64,000 nt of DNA, taken from contig NZ_JAPZQK010000016.1 of NCBI RefSeq assembly GCF_027530345.1, positions 1 to 64,000 on the forward strand, written 5' to 3'. Shown here piece by piece: positions 54,496 through 63,722 of the stretch. Numbering within the stretch: position 1 is the stretch's first letter; every line of letters starts with the position of its first letter. Below the pieces are notes generated by a model that was given only the letters and a program-made list of their open reading frames with translations, was not told the DNA's origin and ran no database searches. This stretch comes from Silanimonas sp. (GTDB taxonomy: Bacteria > Pseudomonadota > Gammaproteobacteria > Xanthomonadales > Xanthomonadaceae). The translations under genes and the position numbers were made by a program.

Positions 54496-54915
54496 TCAGC
54501 GGTCCTGCGCGAGGACCGGCAGGCCCTCGGTCTGCCACCAGCGCTCCGCCTCCTCGTCGTAGCGCCAGATCTCGCGGACGCGCACCACGCGCTCGGCCTG
54601 GGTGTGGCGGTTGACCACCCCGAGTTCGACTTCGCGGGCGATCCGGCCGTCCGGCAGCGTGACGCTGGCGACGAGGTTGTAGTTCGTGATCTGCACCTGC
54701 TTGAGGCGCTCGAGCTCGAAATCGCTGAGCGGCTTGGCCTCGCGCACCTTCGGGTCGACCATGTCCCAGGCGACCTCGAAGTTGTTCCAGCGGATGGCGC
54801 CGGAATAGTCGTAGAGCGTGCGGTCGAGGGCGTCGGGCTTGCTGCCCGCACCGCTGCTGCAGGCGGCGAGCAGCGCGACGAGGAGGGCGAGGGCGATGCG
54901 GGGGAGTCGGCTCAT
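54496..54915 (-). CDS. Hypothetical lipoprotein
   Basis: This is a 139-residue lipoprotein. The signal peptide ends in L-L-A-A-C near 15-19. The mature part contains Y-D-Y-S-G-A-I-R-W-N-N-F near 35-46 and a C-terminal strand pattern E-I-W-R-Y-D-E-E. It resembles small periplasmic proteins of the nuclear-transport-factor-2-like or lipoprotein type in Xanthomonadales, but I cannot name the family. It stands between the rhodanese and thioesterase genes on the same strand. Confidence 0.72.
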   Translation of the reverse strand: MSRLPRIALALLVALLAACSSGAGSKPDALDRTLYDYSGAIRWNNFEVAWDMVDPKVREAKPLSDFELERLKQVQITNYNLVASVTLPDGRIAREVELGVVNRHTQAERVVRVREIWRYDEEAERWWQTEGLPVLAQDR

Positions 54916-54927
54916 GAGGCGAGTATG

Positions 54928-55383
54928 TCAGTGGGAGGCGACGGCGGCATAACGGGCGCTGAGCGTGGTGATCGGTTGGCCCGTGGCATCGCGTACCGAC
55001 GCTTCCAGCACGATGCCGCCGCGCCCGCGCTGGGCCAGCTTGCTCAGCAGGGCGTCGAGTGCTTCGGCGCCGGGCACCTCGGCCACCGCAATGAGGTCGG
55101 CATAGAGCGGCGCGTGGTACTTCAACGTGCTGTCCGCGACATAGACCTCGGCCTTGACGCCGCGGGCGTGGAGCGCCGACTCCAATGCGCCCCAGCCGGC
55201 CAGGGTCAGCAGGCTGGCAAGGCTGCCGCCGAAGGCGCAGGCCTTGTCGTTGACGTTGAGCCCCAGCGGCGCTTCCAGCACCACGCGCTCGGCGTCGCAG
55301 CGGGTCACGCGCACGCCGAGCGCGGCCACGGGCGGCATCGCGTCGAGCAGGGACTGGAGGCGGGAAACGGCGTCGTCGGCCAT
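54928..55383 (-). CDS. YiiD-type hotdog-fold thioesterase
   Basis: This is a 151-residue protein (or 161 from a GTG 30 bases upstream). The central helix A-F-G-G-S-L-A-S-L-L-T-L-A-G-W near 51-65 and N-V-N-D-K near 44-48 are the marks of the YiiD C-terminal putative thioesterase domain. It probably cleaves an acyl-CoA or acyl-ACP; the substrate is unknown. It is divergent from hemD, and the two start regions lie within 25 bases of each other, so regulatory DNA must overlap coding DNA. Confidence 0.82.
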   Translation of the reverse strand: MADDAVSRLQSLLDAMPPVAALGVRVTRCDAERVVLEAPLGLNVNDKACAFGGSLASLLTLAGWGALESALHARGVKAEVYVADSTLKYHAPLYADLIAVAEVPGAEALDALLSKLAQRGRGGIVLEASVRDATGQPITTLSARYAAVASH

Positions 55384-55405
55384 GGCGCTGTGCGAGAGTT
55401 CGGGA

Positions 55406-56161
55406 ATGGACACGCCAACGACATCGACGCTGTGGTCGCTGCGGCCGGCGGGCGAGCATGCGGCGCTGCGCCGGTTGGCGCAAGGCGCGGGATTCCGCCT
55501 GCGCGTGCTGCCGTTGCAGCGCCTGGTCGCGCGCCCCGAAGTCGCGCAACTCGCCGCGGCACTGGCCGCGCCGATCCGGCTCTACACCAGCCCGGCAGCG
55601 GTGCGCTTCGCGGCCTTCCAGGCGGCGGGTGGACTGTGTCGCGAGGGCCTTGATCTCGCCGTCGGCAGCGGCACGGCCGCCGCGCTGCGCCGTGCGGGCG
55701 TGGCCGATGCGCGGTCGCCAGCGCGCATGGACAGCGAAGGCGTGCTGGCGATGGCGGAGTTGCAGTCGGTCGGCGGGCTTGCGCTGGGTGTGATCACGGC
55801 GCCGGGTGGCCGCGGCTTGCTGGTGCCGGCGCTGCGCGAACGCGGCGCCGAGGTGCGGGTGGCTGAGGTCTACCAACGCGCCGATCTGAGGGGCGAGGCG
55901 CGCCGCCTCGCGGCTTTTGCCGACGATCCCGGCGCCGTGCTGGTGGCCAGCAGCGCGGAAGCCTTCGGCCGGCTCGAGGCGCTCCTTCCGGACGCCTCAT
56001 CGGTCCGGGGCCGCGCCTTGCGGGCGCGACCGGTGGTGGTGAGCAGCCCGCGGCTCGCGGCGCTGGCCGCCCACGCCGGGTTCGTGCGGGTGCTCGCCGC
56101 CGAAGGCCCCACGCCGTCGGCGCTCGTCGCGGCGGCGTCGCGCGTACCGAACGTACAATGA
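55406..56161 (+). CDS. hemD: Uroporphyrinogen-III synthase
   Basis: This is a 251-residue enzyme that cyclises and rearranges hydroxymethylbilane in tetrapyrrole synthesis. It opens W-S-L-R-P-A-G-E-H near 10-18, has L-Y-T-S-P-A-A-V near 56-63, and V-I-T-A-P-G-G-R-G-L-L near 130-140, the pattern of HemD. HemD is poorly conserved, so context counts: hemX and hemY follow directly. hemC is not next to it, unlike in E. coli. Another ATG eight codons upstream is possible. Confidence 0.85.
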   Translation: MDTPTTSTLWSLRPAGEHAALRRLAQGAGFRLRVLPLQRLVARPEVAQLAAALAAPIRLYTSPAAVRFAAFQAAGGLCREGLDLAVGSGTAAALRRAGVADARSPARMDSEGVLAMAELQSVGGLALGVITAPGGRGLLVPALRERGAEVRVAEVYQRADLRGEARRLAAFADDPGAVLVASSAEAFGRLEALLPDASSVRGRALRARPVVVSSPRLAALAAHAGFVRVLAAEGPTPSALVAAASRVPNVQ

Positions 56162-56192
56162 CGCTCGCGGCACTGCGCCGCGCACCCCCCTG

Positions 56193-57170
56193 ATGACGCC
56201 CTCGATGGATCGCCCGTTGCTCCGCCCGCTGCTGATCGCCCTTCCCCTGCTGGCCGCCGGCGGTGCCGGTGCGTGGTGGTGGTTCACGCGGCCTGCGCCC
56301 GAGGCCGCGCCGGACCCGCTCTCGAACGCCGTGCTCGATCAGCGCCTGCTGGCGGTGGAGCAGGCGATCGCTTCGATCGAGCGCGGGCAGTCGCGGACAT
56401 CGCAGCGGCTCGCCGATCTCGAGGCGCGGAGCACCGTGCAGCGCGAAGAGCTGCTCGGCTGGGGCCAGCGCACGGCCCTGCTCGAGGAAAGCGTGCAGCA
56501 GGTCGCGGCCGGCCCGCAGGGCGAGAGCGGTATCGCGCTCCGTCTCGACGAGGTCGACTTGCTGTTGAGTTTCGCGGAAACGCGGCTGGCGCTGTCCGGC
56601 GATATCGATGGCGCGCGCCGCGCCTACGGTTTCGCCGACGGGCTGTTGTCCGCTCTCACGGCGCCGCAGTACGTGAACCTCCGCCAGTCGCTGGCGCAGG
56701 AGCAGGCGGCGCTTGCCGCGCTGCCGCCCGATCCGAGGCTGGCGGCGCGTGGGGCCATCGATGCCATCGAAGCCGCCCTGCCGGCGCTCGAGACCGCGCC
56801 GGCCGAAGAGGCCCCGGCCGCTCCGGCGTCGGCGCTCGACAAGGTGCTGGATGCGCTGGTCGACGTGCGTCCGCGCGGCGCGCAGGACCTGTTGGCCCCG
56901 GCCGACCGCCAGCGCGGCCTCGCGGCCCTGCGCCTCGAACTTGGCCTCGCACGCTTGGCCATCGAGCGCCGCGACAGCGATGGGCTGCAGGCCGCGGCCA
57001 CGCGTGCGCAGGACTGGATGCGCCGCCTGTATGCCACGAGCGCGTCGTTGGAGGCCGAAGCCGCCCGGCTTGATGCGCTCGCCAAGACGAACCTCGCCCT
57101 CGACGTGCCGGTGCTCGGCAGCACGCTGGTCCAGCTTCGCGCGCAGCGGCGGAGCGAGGGGGCGCGATGA
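56193..57170 (+). CDS. HemX-like membrane protein
   Basis: This is a 325-residue protein with one N-terminal membrane helix near 9-31 and a long helical, coiled-coil-rich periplasmic part (E-Q-A-I-A-S-I-E near 55-62, then repeated leucine and alanine heptads). The family was named as a uroporphyrinogen-III methyltransferase, but it has no SAM-binding domain; it is best seen as a membrane scaffold for the haem pathway. The stop overlaps the start of hemY as ATGA. An ATG four codons later is possible. Confidence 0.82.
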   Translation: MTPSMDRPLLRPLLIALPLLAAGGAGAWWWFTRPAPEAAPDPLSNAVLDQRLLAVEQAIASIERGQSRTSQRLADLEARSTVQREELLGWGQRTALLEESVQQVAAGPQGESGIALRLDEVDLLLSFAETRLALSGDIDGARRAYGFADGLLSALTAPQYVNLRQSLAQEQAALAALPPDPRLAARGAIDAIEAALPALETAPAEEAPAAPASALDKVLDALVDVRPRGAQDLLAPADRQRGLAALRLELGLARLAIERRDSDGLQAAATRAQDWMRRLYATSASLEAEAARLDALAKTNLALDVPVLGSTLVQLRAQRRSEGAR

Positions 57171-58423
57171 AGCTGTTTCCCGCGCTGCTGCTGGGACTGC
57201 TGATCGCCCTGTTGGCGGGCTTCGGTTGGCAGTTGCTGCGCGAGCAGGACGGCTTGCTGGTGCTGCAATGGGGCGACACTTTGGTGAGCCTGCGCGCCGA
57301 GGTTGCGGCGCTGGCCTGGGGCCTCGCGACCGTCGTGCTGCTTGGGCTGATCGCCCTGCTGCGCCTGCCCTTCCGCGCGGTGCGGAAGTATTCCCAGCGC
57401 TTGGCGCGCGAGCGCCTGAGCAACGGCCTGCTCGCGCTGCAGCAGGGTCGTCCGGAGCGCGCCGAGCACTTGCTCGCGCTGGCGGCCAAGCGCAGCAGCA
57501 TCGATCGCGTGCCTGCCCTGCTGCACGCCATTGGCGCGGCCCGTGCGGCCGGCTTGGCCGAACGCGTGCGGGCGCATCGCGTGGCCTTGTCCAAGGCCGA
57601 CCCCTTGGTTGCTTCGCTCGAACAGAGTGCCGCATGGCTGGCGGAGGACCGCGCGCTGGAAGCGCTGGCCAGCCTCGACACCGCCGCGGCCGGCACGACC
57701 CTGCCGCCCGCCGGCGTCTTGCTCCGGGCCGAGGCGCTGGCGCGGCTCGGGCGCGCGGACGAAGCGCTGCCGATGGTGGCCCGCTTGCGCAGCGAGCGCG
57801 GCACCGATGCTGCGGCCCTCGCGACCCTCGAGACCCGCCTCGCGGAGTCCGCCCTGATCGACGCCCAGGAAGCCGGCACCCTGCTGATCCGCTGGAAGGG
57901 CCTGCCGCCCGCGCTGCGCGCCCAGTCTTCGGTGCTGGTGGCTTTTGCACGCCGCGCGGCCGCCCTGCACGTCGAGGCGCAGGCGGCCCAGGCGCTCGCT
58001 GAAGCCATCGACGCGCGCTGGGACGAGGAGGCGGTGGCGGCGTTCGGTGCCCTGCCGACCTTCTCCGGCGACGAGCGTCTCGCTCGGGCCGAAGCCTGGC
58101 TGGCCGCGCATTCCACGTCGCCCGCCCTGCTGCTGGCCTTGGGCCGCCTGTGCCGTGCCAAGGCGTTGCCGGGCAAGGCCGAGACTTACTTCCACCGCGC
58201 CATCGCGCAGGGTGCCGGCGCCGAGGCTTGGGAAGCCCTGGGCGACCTGATGGCCGCGGGGAACGATCCGCGTGCCGCGATCGCTTTCGGCAATGCGTTG
58301 AAGGTGGCCCGCGCCGAGCCGCCGCTGGCCTTCCCGGGCCGTGGCCTGCGCGAGCGGATCGGCGACGCCGCCGCCGGCGAGGAACGTGACGAATTCGGCC
58401 ATCCGCGACTGCCGGCGGCCTGA
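57167..58423 (+). CDS. HemY-like TPR membrane protein
   Basis: This is a 418-residue protein with two N-terminal membrane helices (about 3-20 and 46-66), followed by R-K-Y-S-Q-R-L-A-R-E-R near 73-83 and a row of TPR-like helical repeats to the C-terminus. This is the proteobacterial HemY, distinct from the Bacillus protoporphyrinogen oxidase of the same name. It is coupled to hemX by a four-base overlap. A role in late haem synthesis or its assembly is inferred from the hemDXY order. Confidence 0.88.
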   Translation: MKLFPALLLGLLIALLAGFGWQLLREQDGLLVLQWGDTLVSLRAEVAALAWGLATVVLLGLIALLRLPFRAVRKYSQRLARERLSNGLLALQQGRPERAEHLLALAAKRSSIDRVPALLHAIGAARAAGLAERVRAHRVALSKADPLVASLEQSAAWLAEDRALEALASLDTAAAGTTLPPAGVLLRAEALARLGRADEALPMVARLRSERGTDAAALATLETRLAESALIDAQEAGTLLIRWKGLPPALRAQSSVLVAFARRAAALHVEAQAAQALAEAIDARWDEEAVAAFGALPTFSGDERLARAEAWLAAHSTSPALLLALGRLCRAKALPGKAETYFHRAIAQGAGAEAWEALGDLMAAGNDPRAAIAFGNALKVARAEPPLAFPGRGLRERIGDAAAGEERDEFGHPRLPAA

Positions 58424-58465
58424 GGCGACGACTGCCCTGCGGTGCCGCGCTTACACTGCGCGGCA

Positions 58466-58891
58466 ATGACCGCGCTTCCGCCCCTCACCATTCCCGACAG
58501 CGAGCTCGAGGAGCGCTTCGTGCGCAGCTCGGGGCCGGGCGGGCAGAACGTCAACAAGGTCGCCAGCGCGGTGGAGCTCCGCTTCGACGTGCGCGCCTCG
58601 GCCACCTTGCCCGAGGCCGTGCGCGACCGCCTGCTCGCGCGCCGCGACCGGCGCATGACCGAGGACGGTGTGCTGGTGATCCAGGCCCAGCGCTTCCGCA
58701 CGCAGGATCGCAACCGCGAGGATGCGCGGGAGCGCCTGCAGGCCTTGATCGAAGCCTGTCGCGTGGCGCCGAAAAAGCGCATCGCCACCAAGCCGACGAA
58801 GGGTTCGCAGGAGCGCCGGCTCGGCAGCAAGCGTGAGCGCGCGCAGGTGAAGCGGGAGCGCGCCTCGCGGCGCTGGGAGCGCGAACCATGA
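58466..58891 (+). CDS. arfB: Alternative ribosome-rescue factor ArfB (YaeJ)
   Basis: This is a 141-residue peptidyl-tRNA hydrolase that frees stalled ribosomes. The catalytic G-G-Q is in S-S-G-P-G-G-Q-N-V-N near 21-30, and a basic C-terminal tail of about 40 residues (K-K-R, K-P-T-K, R-R-L-G-S-K-R-E-R) fits the mRNA channel, as in E. coli YaeJ. The tail excludes RF1/RF2. Its last four bases overlap the start of the next gene (ATGA). Confidence 0.94.
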   Translation: MTALPPLTIPDSELEERFVRSSGPGGQNVNKVASAVELRFDVRASATLPEAVRDRLLARRDRRMTEDGVLVIQAQRFRTQDRNREDARERLQALIEACRVAPKKRIATKPTKGSQERRLGSKRERAQVKRERASRRWEREP

Positions 58892-59505
58892 ATGCGATCA
58901 CGGCACGCGCGGCTGACGCCCCGGCCCCGGTCCTGCCGCCGAATGCACCGCGTGGCGGCACCGCGCCGCTGTGGCGCCGCGTCGGGACGGCGATCCTCCG
59001 CCTCGGGCGCTGGCGCATGGAGGGCGAGTGGCCCGACGAGCCACGACTGGTGGTGATCGCCGCGCCGCATTCGTCGGCCTGGGATGCGGTATGGGGCTTC
59101 GCGATGCTGCTGGCCATGGATCTGGGCGTGGTCTTCATGGCGAAGAAGGAGATCTTCGTCGGCCCCCTCGCCTGGTACATGCGACGCATGGGTGGTCTCC
59201 CGGTCGACCGCGCCGCGCCGGGTGGCGTCGCCGACCAGGTGGCCACGCGCCTGCGTGAGGCGGACCGCATGTGGTTCGTGCTGGCGCCGGAGGGCACGCG
59301 CCGCCGTGTCGATAAGTGGAAGACCGGTTTCTGGAAGATCGCCCGCGCCGCCGACGTGCCCGTGCTCTGCGTGGCCTTCGATTACCCCAACCGTTGCGTC
59401 CGCATCGGCCCGCTGATGCGCTGCAGCGACGACTTCGACGTCGACATGGTCGGCATCCGCGCGTGGTACCGGCCGTTCATGGGCAAGAACCGGGGTACGG
59501 TCTAG
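58888..59505 (+). CDS. PlsC-like lysophospholipid acyltransferase
   Basis: This is a 205-residue protein of the PlsC superfamily. The catalytic H-x(4)-D motif is H-S-S-A-W-D near 61-66, and the substrate motif P-E-G-T-R is near 134-138. No strong membrane helix is evident apart from a hydrophobic segment near 69-85, so it may be peripheral. It would add an acyl chain to a lysophospholipid or related acceptor. It is coupled to arfB by ATGA. The small size is typical for the short bacterial members. Confidence 0.88.
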   Translation: MNAITARAADAPAPVLPPNAPRGGTAPLWRRVGTAILRLGRWRMEGEWPDEPRLVVIAAPHSSAWDAVWGFAMLLAMDLGVVFMAKKEIFVGPLAWYMRRMGGLPVDRAAPGGVADQVATRLREADRMWFVLAPEGTRRRVDKWKTGFWKIARAADVPVLCVAFDYPNRCVRIGPLMRCSDDFDVDMVGIRAWYRPFMGKNRGTV

Positions 59506-59626
59506 CGCGCGAGGTCCGGGCCGTGCGGGCGAGGCCTGTGTGCCATCGTCGGCCGTTGCGGCCGCGCAATGCGGCGTTCCGGCCTGCGCCTTGAGCGGCT
59601 TCGGCAGGGCGTGGAGCATTCCCGGC

Positions 59627-60568
59627 ATGAACGCCATCCCCGCCGCTTCCGCGCCCGTGCTGCACGCGCCTCGACACGTGCTGCGCCTCTCCACCGGCAT
59701 GCCGACCTCCGACGGTGCCGGCGTGAAGCTCACGCGTCTGATCGGCACGCCGCAGCAGCCGCCGGTCGATCCCTTCCTGATGCTCGATGCCTTCGGCACC
59801 GAGCGGCCGCAGGACTACATCGCCGGTTTCCCGCCGCACCCGCACCGCGGCTTCGAGACCGTCACGTACATGCTCAAGGGGCGCATGCGCCATCGCGACA
59901 ACAAGGGCGGCGAAGGCCTGCTGGTGCCGGGCAGCGTGCAGTGGATGACCGCGGGCCGCGGCATCGTGCATTCCGAGATGCCCGAGCAGGTGGAAGGCGA
60001 GATGCGCGGCTTCCAGCTGTGGGTGAACCTGCCGGCGAAGGACAAGATGCGCGCGCCGCGCTACCAGGACATCGGTCCGGAGCACCTGCCGGTGATGCAG
60101 CTCGATGCCAACGGCACCGCGCTGGCGCAGGGCGCGGGCCTCGAAGTGCCGGTGCTCGACACGCCCGGCGCGATCGCGGCGGTGAAGGTGATCGCCGGTG
60201 CGGTGGCGGGCGTCGCGGGGCCGGTGCAGGCCGAAGCCACGCAGCCGCTCTTCGTCGACGTGGTCTTGGCGCCCAACGCGAGCCTCGCGCTCCCGATGGC
60301 GATCGGCCACCAGGGTTTCGTGCATGTGTTCGGCGGTGCCTTGCGCTTGGCCGCCAGCGGCGGAGAGGCTGAGGTGCGCACGGGCCAGCTCGCCGTGCTG
60401 TCGGACGGTGACCACCTTGCCTTGCGCGCCGGCGCCGAGGGCGCGCGGTTGATCGTCGTCGCAGGGCGCCCGCTGCGCGAGCCGGTGGCCTGGCACGGGC
60501 CCTTCGTGATGAACACCGCCGACGAGATCCGCGAAGCGATCGCCGACTTCCAGGCCGGGCGCTTCTAG
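59627..60568 (+). CDS. Pirin-family protein
   Basis: This is a 313-residue bicupin. The N-terminal cupin has the metal ligands in P-P-H-P-H-R-G-F-E-T-V near 66-76, with a later I-V-H-S-E-M near 115-120 that supplies a further histidine and glutamate. Bacterial pirins include quercetinases and redox-linked regulators; this one cannot be placed further. An upstream in-frame start exists at 59540, but the part before the chosen ATG has no cupin pattern. It is transcribed with the same polarity as the genes around it. Confidence 0.9.
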   Translation: MNAIPAASAPVLHAPRHVLRLSTGMPTSDGAGVKLTRLIGTPQQPPVDPFLMLDAFGTERPQDYIAGFPPHPHRGFETVTYMLKGRMRHRDNKGGEGLLVPGSVQWMTAGRGIVHSEMPEQVEGEMRGFQLWVNLPAKDKMRAPRYQDIGPEHLPVMQLDANGTALAQGAGLEVPVLDTPGAIAAVKVIAGAVAGVAGPVQAEATQPLFVDVVLAPNASLALPMAIGHQGFVHVFGGALRLAASGGEAEVRTGQLAVLSDGDHLALRAGAEGARLIVVAGRPLREPVAWHGPFVMNTADEIREAIADFQAGRF

Positions 60569-60629
60569 GGCGGCACCCCAGCGCGCAGTGAGGGTGGCAC
60601 ACTGCGGGTGTCTTCATCCCGGGAACGCC

Positions 60630-63600
60630 ATGCCAGCCGCCCGCCTTCCCGATGACGAGACGCAGCGCCTCGCCGCGCTGCGAGCACTCGGCCTGCTCGA
60701 TACGCCGCCCGAACCTGAACTCGACGCCATCGTGCGGGCTGCGGCGGCCGTTTGCGGCACGCCGATCTCCCTCGTCAGCCTCGTCGACGCGGAACGGCAG
60801 TGGTTCAAGGCCAACCTCGGGCTGGAGGGTGTGGAGGAAACCCCGCGCGAGCTCGCCTTCTGTGCCCATGCGTTGTTGGACGGCAGCCTCCTCGAGGTGG
60901 AGGACGCGACGCGCGACGCCCGTTTCGCCGAAAACGCACTGGTGACCGGTGCGCCGGACATCCGCTTCTATGCCGGCATGCCGCTGGCCTTGGCCGACGG
61001 CGCGCGCATTGGCACGCTGTGCGTCATCGACCGTGTCCCGCGCCGACTCGATGACTCGCAGCGCGCGGCGCTCGCGGCGTTGGCTGAGGCCGCCGTCCGC
61101 ATCATGGAAGGGCGCCGGCGGGATCGCCGAGACGTCGCCCGCGTCACCGCCGAACTGGCGCGGCTGTCGCAGGTGGCGCGTTTCACCTCGCATGCCGTGA
61201 TCATGGCCGACGCCGAGGGGCGGACGACGTGGGTCAATGAGGGCTTCGAGCGCATCACCGGGTTCTCTGCGGCCGAGGTGATTGGGCGCAAACCGGGTGA
61301 ACTGCTGCAGGTGCCCGAGTCCGATCCTGCGACGGTCGCGACGATCCGGGACGCGCTGCAACGCGGCGAGGGCTGCCGGGTTGAACTCCTCAACGGACAC
61401 AAGGACGGCCATCGTTATTGGCTTGATCTGGAGATCCAGCCGTTGTTCGGCGCAGACGGCCGCGTCGAGGGCTTCATGGCCATCGAGAGCGACATCACCG
61501 CGCGCAAGGTCGATGAGGAGGCCTTGCGCCACAGCGAGATGTTGTTGAACCGCATCGGTGCCGTGGCCGGCGTCGGCGGTTGGTCGCTGGACCTCGACAG
61601 TGGCCGCTTGGAGTGGACTCAGGAAACCCGTCGACTGCACGGCGTGCCGGACGACTTCGTGCCCGACGTCGAGCAGGCGATCGGCTTCTATGCGCCCGAA
61701 GCCCGCGAGGTGATCCGCGCCGCGGTCGAGGCCGGCATCCGCGACCAGCGGCCATGGGACCTGGAACTGCCCATGCTCCGCCACGATGGCACGGGGTTCT
61801 GGGCCCGGGCCGTCGGTGTGCCCGAGGTGGAGGGTGGCCGCGTGGTGCGCCTCGTCGGTGCCTTCCAGGATGTCACCGCCGAGCGGGCGCAGCGCCTCGC
61901 GATCGAGGAGGCCCGCGAACGCATGGCTCTCGCCGTCGACTCCGGCCATGCCGGCATTTGGCACATCGACGTCGGGGCGCGCGAGGCCCATTGGGACGAC
62001 TGGGTGTTCCGCCAATACGGTCGCGAACCGACCGGCCAACCTGTTCGCTATACCGATTGGGTCGAGTGGCTGCACCCGGATGATCGTGAGCGTGTCCTCG
62101 CCGAGATCCGCGAAGCGATGCGGGGCAAGTTCGTGGCGGGTGTCGAATTCCGCGTGATCTGGCCGGACGGCAGCGTGCACCACCTCCGCTCCGCCATCCG
62201 CGTGGTCACCGGGGGCGACGGCCGGCCGGTGCGGCTCATCGGCCTCAATTGGGACGTCACGGCGCAGCGTCTGGCGGAGGCCAGCCTTCGCCGCGAACGC
62301 GAGCTGCTCGAGGTCACGCTGCAGTCGATCGGCGATGCGGTGATCACCACCGACGCGAAGGGCGACGTGACGTGGATGAATCCTGTAGCGGAACGCCTGA
62401 CCGGCTGGCCGAGCGCGGACGCCCGCGGCCTGCCCGTCACCCGCGTGTTCCAGATCGTGCACGAGCAGACGCGCGAACACGCGCGTGACCCGATCGCCGC
62501 CTGCCTCGAGGAGAAGCGCGTGGTCGGCCTGGCCCCCGAGACCCTGCTGCTCTCCCGCGACGGTGGCGAGTACGGCATCGAGGATTCGGCGGCACCGATC
62601 CGTGATTCGGACGGCACGGTGCTGGGTGCGGTCCTCGTGTTCCACGACGTCACCGAGCAACGCCGATTGAGCGGCGAGATGCGCTTCCGCGCCACGCACG
62701 ATGCGCTGACCGGCTTGCACAACCGCCTGGAGATCGAAGCGCGGCTTCGCACCGTGCTCGCCGAGGCTTCGCAGGACGGCAGCACGCACACGCTGATGTA
62801 CATCGACCTTGACCAGTTCAAGGTGGTCAACGACACCTGCGGCCACGCCGCCGGCGACCAGTTGCTGCAGCACGTCTCGCGCCTGATCGGCGACACCGTG
62901 CGCTCCCGAGACCTGCTGGCGCGCCTTGGGGGCGATGAATTCGCGGTCCTGCTGGAGCGCTGCACGCCCGAGCAGGGGCAGCGCGTCGCCCAGCAGATCT
63001 GCGATCGGCTTGAGGTCTATCGATTCGACCACGACGGCCACCGCTTCCGCATTGGTGCCAGCATCGGCCTGGCGCCAGTGGATGGCCGTTTTCCGACCGC
63101 CGCCGCCGTGCTTCAGGCCGCGGATTCCGCCTGTTTCGCCGCCAAGGAGGAAGGCCGGAATCGCGTGCATGTCTGGTTCGATAGCGACGCGGCGATCCAG
63201 GCCCGCCAGGGCGAGGCGCAGTGGGCCACGCGACTGGAACGCGCGCTCGACGAGGGGCGGTTCGATCTGTACGCGCAGCGCATCGAGCCCCTGCAAGGGA
63301 CAGACGATGGGCTGCATGCGGAAGTGCTGTTGCGACTCATCGACAACGACGGGCAACGGCTGTCGCCGGCGATGTTCCTGCCAGCGGCGGAACGGTTCCA
63401 TCTGGCGTCGCGCATCGATCGCTGGGTGCTCGGCGCCGTGTTGGACCGCATGGCCGCCCTCGGCGACGGGCCCGCGCCGGCGATGCTCTGCGTCAATCTG
63501 TCCGGCCAGTCGGTCGGCGATCGCGCCTTCCATCGGCATGCGGTCGAGCGCCTTGAAGCGGCCGGCCCGGCGATCTGTGCACGCCTCTGCGTCGAGATCA

Positions 63601-63722
63601 CCGAAACCGCCGCGGTCACCAACATGGCCGACGCGAGCGTGTTCATCGATCGCGTCCGCAGTCTCGGGTGCGCGTGGCCCTCGATGACTTCGGCGCCGGC
63701 GCCTCGTCCTGGGGCTACCTGA
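60630..63722 (+). CDS. GAF-PAS-GGDEF-EAL signalling protein, main frame (frameshifted in EAL)
   Basis: The frame encodes 1030 residues. A GAF domain (about 10-150) is followed by about four PAS-type sensors (about 165-675), a GGDEF domain with the intact R-L-G-G-D-E-F-A-V near 764-772, and the first part of an EAL domain in which the usual E-A-L is E-V-L. After N-L-S-G-Q-S and I-T-E-T the frame runs into unrelated residues (W-P-S-M-T-S) and stops. The rest of the EAL domain is in another frame just downstream (63668-63991), so one base, most likely a C near 63671, is missing. GGDEF activity should be intact; EAL activity would need the correct frame. Confidence 0.85.
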   Translation: MPAARLPDDETQRLAALRALGLLDTPPEPELDAIVRAAAAVCGTPISLVSLVDAERQWFKANLGLEGVEETPRELAFCAHALLDGSLLEVEDATRDARFAENALVTGAPDIRFYAGMPLALADGARIGTLCVIDRVPRRLDDSQRAALAALAEAAVRIMEGRRRDRRDVARVTAELARLSQVARFTSHAVIMADAEGRTTWVNEGFERITGFSAAEVIGRKPGELLQVPESDPATVATIRDALQRGEGCRVELLNGHKDGHRYWLDLEIQPLFGADGRVEGFMAIESDITARKVDEEALRHSEMLLNRIGAVAGVGGWSLDLDSGRLEWTQETRRLHGVPDDFVPDVEQAIGFYAPEAREVIRAAVEAGIRDQRPWDLELPMLRHDGTGFWARAVGVPEVEGGRVVRLVGAFQDVTAERAQRLAIEEARERMALAVDSGHAGIWHIDVGAREAHWDDWVFRQYGREPTGQPVRYTDWVEWLHPDDRERVLAEIREAMRGKFVAGVEFRVIWPDGSVHHLRSAIRVVTGGDGRPVRLIGLNWDVTAQRLAEASLRRERELLEVTLQSIGDAVITTDAKGDVTWMNPVAERLTGWPSADARGLPVTRVFQIVHEQTREHARDPIAACLEEKRVVGLAPETLLLSRDGGEYGIEDSAAPIRDSDGTVLGAVLVFHDVTEQRRLSGEMRFRATHDALTGLHNRLEIEARLRTVLAEASQDGSTHTLMYIDLDQFKVVNDTCGHAAGDQLLQHVSRLIGDTVRSRDLLARLGGDEFAVLLERCTPEQGQRVAQQICDRLEVYRFDHDGHRFRIGASIGLAPVDGRFPTAAAVLQAADSACFAAKEEGRNRVHVWFDSDAAIQARQGEAQWATRLERALDEGRFDLYAQRIEPLQGTDDGLHAEVLLRLIDNDGQRLSPAMFLPAAERFHLASRIDRWVLGAVLDRMAALGDGPAPAMLCVNLSGQSVGDRAFHRHAVERLEAAGPAICARLCVEITETAAVTNMADASVFIDRVRSLGCAWPSMTSAPAPRPGAT

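Noticed and set aside
55794-58466. Minus-strand open frame of about 890 codons opposite hemDXY
   Set aside because: It is arginine/proline-rich with no domain; hemX and hemY on the plus strand are coupled and family-like.
59874-63539. Minus-strand open frame of about 1220 codons opposite pirin and the GGDEF-EAL gene
   Set aside because: It is a GC-rich antisense frame; it reads in antisense to the H-P-H and G-G-D-E-F motifs.
63660-63680. Programmed ribosomal frameshift in the GGDEF-EAL gene
   Set aside because: No X-XXY-YYZ slippery heptamer or obvious downstream structure; a single missing base explains the data more simply.
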